Shown: positions 55,150 to 64,000 of the stretch, piece by piece
How positions within the stretch are numbered: the stretch's first letter is position 1
How the letters are laid out: every line of letters begins with the position of its first letter
Origin: Pseudeuparius sepicola
Lineage: Eukaryota; Arthropoda; Insecta; Coleoptera; Anthribidae
Assembly: GCA_963920635.1 (NCBI GenBank)
Contig: OY987308.1
Coordinates: 6,142,225-6,206,224 of the forward strand
Reading direction: 5' to 3'
Length of the DNA: 64,000 bases
Translations under genes and position numbers: made by a program
The notes under the pieces: generated by a model
Databases searched by the model: none
Told to the model about the DNA's origin: nothing
The model's input: the letters and a program-made list of their open reading frames with translations, nothing else

Positions 55150-55925
55150 ACTATCGCAGGTGGAATTATTAAAGGTGATTTACGAAAAGGACATACGTCT
55201 CACAATAAAGTGCCAGATGCAATTCGGCAAAGGATTCGTGACCATATTAACAAATTTCCATGTTACAAGTCGCACTATAGCAGAGAAAAAACGACATAAA
55301 AACGACGTAAATATTTAGAATCTGATCTAAACGTGACTAAAATGCATCAGCTTTACTATGATAAGTGTATAGCAGAAAACTTCCACTCCGACCAAATTGG
55401 AAAGTTGTGGCTTTATAGAGATATATTCAATACAGAGTTTAACCTATCATTTAAAAAACCTGCAAATGGTACTGTGATACGTGTGATGCTTATTCAGTAA
55501 AAATTAAAGATTGTATTATTCCTACTGAACGTCAACTTTTGCAACTCGAATACGACAAGCACATTGAGGAGTCAAAAAACAGATATAAAATTAAAGCTGC
55601 AGACAAGAACTTGCCAAAAATACAAAGAATCAAAAAGTGATTATGATTGATCTTGAAAAATGCCTGCCAAATCCTTTGCTCAAAAATGCGCAGAGCTTCT
55701 ACTCACTCGAACTTTGGACTTTCAACCTTACGATTCATGACTCGACAGTAAATAAAAACTTTTGTATGATGTGAGACGGGACTGTTTCTGGCAGAGGAGG
55801 AAACGAAGTTTCGTCTGCAATTTTAAAATGGTTATCGCTTTCGCCTCTAGACAATGAAATTGAGGAACTGACAATATGGTCAGACAACTATGCATCTTAA
55901 AATAGGAATTTGATGATAGTCATGT
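55150..55925 (+). pseudogene. D-N-C-type transposase relic, further lineage
   Basis: Blocks over several frames: RIRDHINKFPCYKSHYSREK; LESDLNVTKMHQLYYDKC; RDIFNTEFNLSFKKPANGT with CDTCDAY; QLEYDKHIEESKN; DLEKCLPNPLLKNAQSFYSL followed by WTFNLTIHD; DGTVSGRGGNEVSSAILKWL; and IWSDNYAS, stop, NRN. The order matches the intact transposase: SHYRRE, C-x-x-C, E-A-I-x-G-R, D-N-C-x-x-Q-N. Here the central box has become S-D-N-Y-A-S-stop-N-R-N. Stops and frameshifts occur at 55297, 55497, 55638 and 55898. It lies against the piggyBac relic without a clear boundary. Confidence 0.7.
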
Positions 55926-55984
55926 GATATTTCCACATTCTTTCTATTTGCTAGTTTCCTTTCAACAATCTTCAAACAATACTT

Positions 55985-56251
55985 CCTTCTCGCAGCTACG
56001 CGAAATAGATGATCTCAGCGAATGTACATCAAGCTCAATCTCGCGAGCGACATCTATCAGATCGAGACTTGTTGATGATGATACTGACGACTTTCGTTGA
56101 TGATGATACCGATGACGACTTCCAGACTCCACCGCCGAAGAGGGTGTGCGCGCCCCAGCCAACACGAGGAAAAACCCTCGCAAAAAGCTTGGTCGTGTCG
56201 AATGCTGGGGGGAAAGCTCTACATCGACTGGAAAGGGGGGTTGCGGTATGA
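55985..56251 (+). other. Short acidic ORF of unknown nature with an internal duplication
   Basis: A frame of about 80 codons contains FVDDDTDDDFQTPPPKRVC. GTTGATGATGATAC occurs twice, about 30 bp apart, and changes the frame between the copies. An acceptor-like CTTCTCGCAG lies just upstream. It could be an old transposon exon with a nuclear signal (PPPKRV); I do not recognise it. Confidence 0.2.
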
Positions 56252-56339
56252 CTGCTAATAGAACTGAACTGAGGTTGGATGTGTATATACAGTGTGTCCA
56301 CGGATAGAGTTCGGATAGGGTGTAAATGATAAAAAAATT

Positions 56340-57070
56340 TCGAGTTGAAATTTGAGCTTCTGGGGATAAGCCCTGCTTGGTTTGAAACTAATTTGTGACG
56401 TAATTTTACTTTCGACAAATCACGTACGCCTTGGAAATTTTGAAAAAAATAATTTTCCACATCAGTAAAGTGCCCTTTCTGTAGGTTTTACGACAAAATG
56501 TTATTAAGGAAACTTGTTCAGAATGAAGAACTGAGTAGGTTTGCGAAATTTCGAAAGTCTTTTCTTTAGAAAAGTGCACTTTGTGTAGCTTTCACATTAA
56601 AATGTTATTAAGAAAACTTGTTCACAATGGAAAACTGGATAGGTGTGAAAAATTTGAAAAGCCTAGGTCGACTTTGAGTTATTTCTGCTAAAAAATTAAA
56701 ACGCACAAAAATCAAAGTAGACCTAGGCTTGTGAATTTGTTCACACCCATCCAGTTTTCCATTGTGAACAAGTTTTATTAATAACATTTTAATGTGAAAG
56801 CTACACAAAGTGCACTTTTCTAAAGAAAAGTGGGGAAAAATGCCAAAAAATCAAAGTAGGCCTAGACTTTCGAAATTTCGCAAACCTACTGAACAAGTTT
56901 CCTTAATAACATTTTGTCGTAAAACCTGCAGAAAGGGTACTTTACTGATGTGGAAAATTAGTTTTTTCAAAATTTTCAAGGCTTACGTGATTTTTCGAAA
57001 GTAAAATTACGTCACAAATTAGTTTCAAACCAAGCAGGGCTTATCCCCAGAAGCTCAAATTTCAACTCGA
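56340..57070. mobile_element. 731-bp foldback element with about 340-bp arms
   Basis: The left arm (56340 to about 56690) and right arm (about 56715-57070) are near-perfect reverse complements around a loop of a few tens of bases. The outer ends read TCGAGTTGAAATTTGAGC and its complement; inner blocks include AAGCCTAGGTCGACTTTGA. Only small differences, including a short insertion in the right arm, separate the arms. No ORF is conserved. Its outer border does not show a certain target duplication. Confidence 0.85.
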
Positions 57071-57957
57071 CTAGGCTTCACGACTTTACAGTCGTCCACA
57101 CCACTATTTGCAAAGGCCGGTTTAAAGAAAAAAAATAAACATTGCGCAAAAGTTTCGAAAAAATATGCCAGTTATTCAACTTTCTCTGGAAAAAAATGAC
57201 ATTTGCAGCCATCCTATCAATATTCATTTAAGACCAGCGAGATTTGTAAATGGACAAAACTTATGACATGTGGTTTTTAAAGATGAGGTATTATTATACA
57301 TATGGTTCGTACAACACAAATTCCGTTGCACGTCATCAATAACAATTAATGACGAAAATTGTGTTACCAACGTTTTATATGAAAACATATGTGATTTTGT
57401 GTGTTGATATTTGAATTTGGCCTAGTATTATGTTGGTACCGCTGTTAACGCTACGGGCGACGTTGCCGAATTTACAACCGCCAGAGCCCGAGTTATAAGT
57501 TATAACCTCGTGGACGCGCACGTGAACGTTTCCACGTGTTTTGCATTGGAATAAACAATTCCGAAAGCTTGTCAATTAACCAATAGTTTTCTTTAAAGAC
57601 CAACTTGACTGCAAACCCACTAAAAGTTCAATCTTTTATCATATAAAATACATTTTATGCTTGTGGTTTAAAAATATGGTGAATGCGACGGTTATTGTTT
57701 ATATCTTTATTTATCACGATACGGCAACGCTGCGTCCCTATGACGAGTCTTTTCCAATGCCGTATACGATGACGTGCATCGGAATTTGTTTTGTACAAAC
57801 CATACAGTGTTGAGCCTTGAGGAAGAAGGGCAGTGATATGCCGCCAAGAAACTCAAAAAATTTTCATGATCTACTGAGAGATTTGTCAAAACTTTTTTTA
57901 TGACCTCAAAAACTAACTTCAGGGGGGGGGGGTATCAATTTAGAGTGAGCCACCCTA
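57071..57957. other. No gene recognised
   Basis: AT-rich with a more GC-rich block at 57425-57545. A G-run at 57921-57931 and the sequence CCACCCTATACAGGGTGG at 57951-57968 mark the edge of the next repeat. Confidence 0.45.
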
Positions 57958-58072
57958 TACAGGGTGGCCAACTAAGATTGTGAGGTACTGTATCTGGGAA
58001 ATTATCCATCGTAGAGGCTTGCGGGAAAAAATTTTATGACTAAAACGGCCAAGAGAAAAACTTGGAAAATAT
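57958..58072 (+). repeat. 115-bp direct repeat, copy 1
   Basis: Begins TACAGGGTGGCCAACTAAGA and is nearly identical to 58605-58719. The start looks like a Tc1/mariner-type end (TA followed by CAGGGTGGC). Just to its left lies the complement, giving CCACCCTATACAGGGTGG, as if two related elements share one TA. Confidence 0.85.
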
Positions 58073-58604
58073 TTTCAAGTTTCTGAAATGGCCGCTAGGG
58101 GGCTGCAATCTTGAATCTAAAAAAGTGATGTTTCTGTGAATTCCGCTATATTAACCTAACAAAAAAATACCTGATCTTTAAAGTCGAGGATAATCTGAAC
58201 CTTTTTTGTTTGACAAGTTTTGCCGTATCTCTAAAAATAAAGTGGTGGTGAGTATTCAAAAGTTTCCGTAAAAAGCACCCTGTATCTTCGAAACGGCTGA
58301 GCCGATTTTAACAAACTTGAGCTTGTTAAAAAGAGCTACTCGTCGGCTACAAATGTTATAATATTTGAAGTTTTGGTAATTTCACATGTCGCCGCTAGAG
58401 GGCTTTTTTCGATATTCCGACAGAAAGGTTAATTTTCTCAAAAAAATTAAATGCATTGGTATGATTTTTTTTTTCATGAAAATGTAGCTAAATAATGCCT
58501 AAATAAGCTCGCGAAAACTTGTTGCCAAAACGCATTAAAATCAGGAGAAAAATAATAGTACGCCAACCAACTCTTGCGCCAATCTGCCCCGATCTCCCCT
58601 ACAG

Positions 58605-58719
58605 TACAGGGTGGCCAACTAAGAATGCGAGGTACTGTATCTGGGAAATTATCCATCGTAGAGGCTTGCGGCAAAAAATTTTATGACTAAAACGGCCAAG
58701 AGAAAAACTTGGAAAACAC
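58605..58719 (+). repeat. 115-bp direct repeat, copy 2
   Basis: Same start TACAGGGTGGCCAACTAAGA with only a few changes from copy 1 over 115 bp. The sequence diverges completely afterwards, so one copy is truncated or both are 5' ends of different-length elements. Confidence 0.85.
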
Positions 58720-59520
58720 ACTGCCTGTGCCGCTTACTCGAAATGGTGCAGCCAGTATTGATGTAGCGAGTGTCGGCGACCATTAGGTTATTTCGGGGTG
58801 ATTTAGGAGGTACTTTTTTGAGTTTGGATAATTTTGATCATATTATATCAGACGTAAGTAGTGTTGACCCCTTTTTATTTTTTTTTTTGTTAGTTATAAG
58901 AGGCATATTGGACCTTTTTGCACCAAATATCTCCAAGTTATTTTCAATTGTGTTTGTTCCACGAGTCACGAGCCATCAAAACACCAAGATTGAGACGGGT
59001 TGGCGCCGATAACGCAGTGTTGTCAGGCAATGCGCCAAGCTAAGCTATCCCAGTCACTTAGGTATGTGAGTAAAATAAACTAAAAAAATAAAAACAATCA
59101 TAAAAACAATCACACATTGCTTTAATCCAGAGGCGTAGCTATAGTATAGGGCAAACAGGGGCCCCGCATCAACCAGGGGCCCCGGCGGCCGCAATATTAA
59201 GGAAATATAAATAATCCCACAAAACCCATTACAACGAGATTAAGTATAGCAGGAAGGGAAATGTTAAAAATAAAAGTTTCTTATTACTTAACGTCCCTGA
59301 GAACAGCAACGAAATCGGAATCAAGAATCGCGTTTTTGCAGCGGACCAGCTAAGTACTGGTCCATCGCCTATTTAGTGCCTACCGCAAATTGGGAAAATA
59401 CTTAAGTAGTAAATTCAAATAAAATGAATGACGAAATGAAGAAAACAAAAATTGAACAAATTAAAATGGTTGAGTTGCATTTGTATAGCCCAGTAATGAA
59501 ATAAATTGTAAAACAGCAAA
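58720..59520. other. No gene recognised; hAT-like end sequence at 59128
   Basis: CAGAGGCGTAGCTATAG at 59128 looks like a hAT terminus, followed by GGGGCCCC repeats (about 59157-59183). No matching opposite end lies in the window, so only a fragment or a coincidence can be claimed. Confidence 0.35.
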
Positions 59521-59874
59521 ATTGATATATTATGGTGATGGTGCAACCCCCAAACGAGAAAACTCAGGTGCGTACGTGCCGATCGAGGGGTTCAAAAATT
59601 AAGAAAAATTTTAATTTCCACAATTGATTTTTCGCCAGCTTGATTTTTTTACCAAAATGGCGTTAGAGGGACGCTAGATACTGGGGAAGCACAGAAACGA
59701 AAAAACTCAGGTGCTTACGTGCCGATCGGAGGGATCAAAAATTAAGAAAAATTCAAGCTGGCGAAAAATCAATTGTGGAAATTAGAATTTTTCTTAATTT
59801 TTGATCCCCTCGATCGGCACGTACGCACCTGAGTTTTCTCGCTTGGGGTTGCACCATCACCATAATATATCAAT
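59521..59874. mobile_element. 354-bp foldback element at the left edge of the satellite array
   Basis: The arms, roughly 59521-59642 and 59754-59874, pair over about 115-120 bp, starting ATTGATATATTATGG. They enclose a core with CAAAATGGCGTTAGAG and GCTAGATACTGGGGAAGC. All pieces of the downstream satellite monomer are present here, so this looks like the founder unit or a boundary unit. Confidence 0.85.
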
Positions 59875-62800
59875 TGATCGGGGGGATCAATAATGAAGAA
59901 AAATTCTAATTTCCGCAATTGATTTTTCGCCAGCATGATTTTTTTACCAAAATGGCGTTAGAAGCACGCTAGATACTGGGGAAGCACAGGAACGAAAAAA
60001 ACTCAGGTGCGTATGTGCCAATCGAGGGGTTCAAAAATTAAGAAGAATTTTAATTTCCACAATTGATTTTTCGCCAGCTTGATTTTTTACCAAAATGGCG
60101 TTAGAGGCAAGCTAGATACTGGAGAAGCACAGAAACAAAAAACTCAGGTGCTTACGTGCCGATCGGAGGGATCAAAAATTAAGAAAAATTCAAGCTGGCG
60201 AAAAATCAATTGTGGAAATTAGAATTTTTCTTAATTTTTGATCCCCTCGATCGGCACGTACGCACCTGAGTTTTCTCGTTTGGGGTTGCACCATCACCAT
60301 AATATATCAATTGATCGGGGGGATCAATAATGAAGAAAAATTCTAATTTCCGCAATTGATTTTTCGCCAAAATGGCGTTAGAAGCACGCTAGATACTGGG
60401 GAAGAACAGAAACGAAAAAAACTCAGGTGCGTATGTGCCAATCGAGGGGTTCAAAAATTAAGAAGAATTTTAATTTCCACAATTGATTTTTCGCCAGCTT
60501 GATTTTTTACCAAAATGGCGTTAGAGGCAAGCTAGATACTGGAGAAGCACAGAAACAAAAAAACTCAGGTGCTTACGTGCCGATCGGAGGGATCAAAAAT
60601 TAAGAAAAATTCAAGCTGGCGAAAAATCAATTGTGGAAATTAGAATTTTTCTTAATTTTTGATCCCCTCGATCGGCACGTACGCACCTGAGTTTTCTCGT
60701 TTGGGGTTGCACCATCACCATAATATATCAATTGATCGGGGGGATCAATAATGAAGAAAAATTCTAATTTCCGCAATTGATTTTTCGCCAAAATGGCGTT
60801 AGAAGCACGCTAGATACTGGGGAAGAACAGAAACGAAAAAAACTCAGGTGCGTATGTGCCAATCGAGGGGTTCAAAAATTAAGAAGAATTTTAATTTCCA
60901 CAATTGATTTTTCGCCAGCTTGATTTTTTACCAAAATGGCGTTAGAGGCAAGCTAGATACTGGAGAAGTACAGAAACAAAAAAACTCAGGTGCTTACGTG
61001 CCGATCGGAGGGATCAAAAATTAAGAAAAATTCAACCTGGCGAAAAATCAATTGTGGAAATTAGAATTTTTCTTAATTTTTGATCCCCTCGATCGGCACG
61101 TACGCACCTGAGTTTTCTCGTTTGGGGTTGCACCATCACCATAATATATCAATTGATCGGGGGGATCAATAATGAAGAAAAATTCTAATTTCCGCAATTG
61201 ATTTTTCGCCAGCATGATTTTTTTACCAAAATGGCGTTAGAAGCACGCTAGATACTGTGGAAGCACAGAAACGAAAAAAACTCAGGTGCGTATGTGCCAA
61301 TCGAGGGGTTCAAAAATTAAGAAGAATTTTAATTTCCACAATTGATTTTTCGCCAGCTTGATTTTTTACCAAAATGGCGTTAGAGGCAAGCTAGATACTG
61401 GAGAAGCACAGAAACAAAAAAACTCAGGTGCTTACGTGCCGATCGGAGAGATCAAAAATTAAGAAAAATTCAAGCTGGCGAAAAATCAATTGTGGAAATT
61501 AGAATTTTTCTTAATTTTGATCCCCTCGATCGGCACGTACGCACCTGAGTTTTCTCGTTTGGGGTTGCACCATCACCATAATATATCAATTGATCGGGGG
61601 GATCAATAATGAAGAAAAATTCTAATTTCCGCAATTGATTTTTCGCCAAAATGGCGTTAGAAGCACGCTAGATACTGGGGAAGAACAGAAACGAAAAAAA
61701 CTCAGGTGCGTATGTGCCAATCGAGGGGTTCAAAAATTAAGAAGAATTTTAATTTCCACAATTGATTTTTCGCCAGCTTGATTTTTTACCAAAATGGCGT
61801 TAGAGGCAAGCTAGATACTGGAGAAGCACAGAAACAAAAAAACTCAGGTGCTTACGTGCCGATCGGAGGGATCAAAAATTAAGAAAAATTCAAGCTGGCG
61901 AAAAATCAATTGTGGAAATTAGAATTTTTCTTAATTTTTGATCCCCTCGATCGGCACGTACGCACCTGAGTTTTCTCGTTTGGGGTTGCACCATCACCAT
62001 AATATATCAATTGATCGGGGGGATCAATAATGAAGAAAAATTCTAATTTCCGCAATTGATTTTTCGCCAGCATGATTTTTTTACCAAAATGGCGTTAGAA
62101 GCACGCTAGATACTGGGGAAGCACAGAAACGAAAAAAACTCAGGTGCGTATGTGCCAATCGAGGGGTTCAAAAATTAAGAAGAATTTTAATTTCCACAAT
62201 TGATTTTTCGCCAGCTTGATTTTTTACCAAAATGGCGTTAGAGGCAAGCTAGATACTGGAGAAGCACAGAAACAAAAAAACTCAGGTGCTTACGTGCCGA
62301 TCGGAGGGATCAAAAATTAAGAAAAATTCAAGCTGGCAACAAATCAATTGTGGAAATTAGAATTTTTCTTAATTTTTGGTCCCCTCGATCGGCACGTACG
62401 CACCTGAGTTTTCTCGTTTGGGGTTGCACCATCACCATAATATATGAATTGATCGGGGGGATCAATAATGAAGAAAAATTCTAATTTCCGCAATTGATTT
62501 TTCGCCAAAATGGCGTTAGAAGCACGCTAGATACTGGGGAAGAACAGAAACGAAAAAAACTCAGGTGCGTATGTGCCAATCGAGGGGTTCAAAAATTAAG
62601 AAGAATTTTAATTTCCACAATTGATTTTTCGCCAGCTTGATTTTTTACCAAAATGGCGTTAGAGGCAAGCTAGATACTGGAGAAGCACAGAAACAAAAAA
62701 ACTCAGGTGCTTACGTGCCGATCGGAGGGATCAAAAATTAAGAAAAATTCAAGCTGGCGAAAAATCAATTGTGGAAATTAGAATTTTTCTTAATTTTTGA

Positions 62801-64000
62801 TCCCCTCGATCGGCACGTACGCACCTGAGTTTTCTCGTTTGGGGTTGCACCATCACCATAATATATCAATTGATCGGGGGGATCAATAATGAAGAAAAAT
62901 TCTAATTTCCGCAATTGATTTTTCGCCAGCATGATTTTTTTACCAAAATGGCGTTAGAGGCAAGCTAGATACTGGGGAAGCACAGGAACGAAAAAAACTC
63001 AGGTGCGTATGTGCCAATCGAGGGGTTCAAAAATTAAGAAGAATTTTAATTTCCACAATTGATTTTTCGCCAGCTTGATTTTTTACCAAAATGGCGTTAG
63101 AGGCAAGCTAGATACTGGAGAAGCACAGAAACAAAAAAACTCAGGTGCTTACGTGCCGATCGGAGGGATCAAAAATTAAGAAAAATTCAAGCTGGCGAAA
63201 AATCAATTGTGGAAATTAGAATTTTTCTTAATTTTTGATCCCCTCGATCGGCACGTACGCACCTGAGTTTTCTCGTTTGGGGTTGCACCATCACCATAAT
63301 ATATCAATTGATCGGGGGGATCAATAATGAAGAAAAATTCTAATTTCCGCAATTGATTTTTCGCCAGCATGATTTTTTTACCAAAATGGCGTTAGAAGCA
63401 CGCTAGATACTGGGGAAGCACAGAAACGAAAAAAACTCAGGTGCGTATGTGCCAATCGAGGGGTTCAAAAATTAAGAAGAATTTTAATTTCCACAATTGA
63501 TTTTTCGCCAGCTTGATTTTTTACCAAAATGGCGTTAGAGGCAAGCTAGATACTGGAGAAGCACAGAAACAAAAAAACTCAGGTGCTTACGTGCCGATCG
63601 GAGGGATCAAAAATTAAGAAAAATTCAAGCTGGCAACAAATCAATTGTGGAAATTAGAATTTTTCTTAATTTTTGGTCCCCTCGATCGGCACGTACGCAC
63701 CTGAGTTTTCTCGTTTGGGGTTGCACCATCACCATAATATATGAATTGATCGGGGGGATCAATAATGAAGAAAAATTCTAATTTCCGCAATTGATTTTTC
63801 GCCAAAATGGCGTTAGAAGCACGCTAGATACTGGGGAAGAACAGAAACGAAAAAAACTCAGGTGCGTATGTGCCAATCGAGGGGTTCAAAAATTAAGAAG
63901 AATTTTAATTTCCACAATTGATTTTTCGCCAGCTTGATTTTTTACCAACATGGCGTTAGAGGCAAGCTAGATACTGGAGAAGCACAGAAACAAAAAAACT
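59875..64000 (+). repeat. Satellite-like tandem array, units of about 422 and 438 bp, continuing past the window
   Basis: About nine and a half units follow the founder. Counted at ATATATCAATTGATCGG, boundaries fall near 59864, 60302, 60723, 61144, 61581, 62002, 62439, 62861, 63299 and 63738. Long units contain an extra 16 bp (around CAGCATGATTTTTTTACC) that short units lack. Each unit holds two direct subrepeats starting CTCAGGTGC and an inverted copy of the same block. Variants GGCAACAAATC, TTTTTGGTCCCC and ATATATGAATTG recur together at about 62.3-62.45 and 63.63-63.75 kb, 1,298 bp apart, so three units form a higher-order repeat. No ORF is conserved. Confidence 0.93.

Noticed and set aside
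56340..57070. microRNA precursor
   Set aside because: The arms are about 340 bp and nearly perfect, far longer than a miRNA hairpin; a foldback element or artefact is more likely.
59521..64000. CRISPR-like array
   Set aside because: The units are 422-438 bp, contain internal inverted copies and have no unique spacers; the context is eukaryotic. It is a satellite-like tandem array.

Overview
The window looks like about 64 kb of repeat-rich insect (or other arthropod) chromatin. It is AT-rich. It carries Gypsy/errantivirus-type, BEL/Pao, CR1-like and R1/LOA-like retroelements, and P, piggyBac, hAT, Tc1/mariner, pogo-like and Polinton DNA elements. Its introns are short and AT-rich. I found no convincing host gene, tRNA, rRNA or CRISPR array; almost every protein signature belongs to a transposable element. 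The species cannot be resolved from the sequence.

Layout. 1-1.4 kb: the C-terminal end of an insect retrovirus-like Env. 1.6-5.4 kb: a frameshifted Gypsy-type gag-pol, cut off by a 5'-truncated CR1-like element on the minus strand (5.4-6.95 kb). 7-12.7 kb: decayed material with a foldback MITE, R1-clade RT and endonuclease relics beside a (GTAG)n tract, a degenerate tandem repeat and a pogo-like transposase relic. 16.2-17.7 kb: BEL/Pao integrase. 17.75-22.8 kb: three broken transposases of one family, recognised by a D-N-C-x-x-Q-N-K-N motif. 23.3-24 kb: a Polinton/Maverick DNA polymerase B relic. 26.2-29.3 kb: two mariner-type elements, the second with about 350-bp inverted repeats. 29.7-34.9 kb: another D-N-C-type transposon relic, split by a 1.2-kb inverted-repeat element and partly duplicated in tandem (period 2,328 bp). 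35.0-36.6 kb: a Tc1 element whose transposase is spoiled by one amber codon.

The two most informative loci are nested stacks. At 38.4-44.7 kb a P-element transposase is split by a mariner, which is itself split by a 3,646-bp DNA transposon. That inner element has perfect 26-bp terminal inverted repeats and a three-exon transposase gene whose spliced reading frame is fully open (787 residues). It is the best candidate for a functional and possibly under-described system; its 4-bp target duplication and superfamily resemblance suggest Sola, which I cannot confirm. At 45.4-55.1 kb a piggyBac transposase is split by a hAT element with a perfect 8-bp target duplication. An almost complete 5.4-kb non-LTR retrotransposon sits in the hAT's second intron with a 13-bp target duplication.

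The right end (59.5-64 kb, continuing past the window) is a tandem array of about 422- and 438-bp units. It appears to have grown out of a 354-bp foldback element lying at its left edge, and it shows a three-unit higher-order period of about 1.3 kb. The genes do not form a host pathway. The biology here is transposon invasion, nesting, decay and satellite formation.
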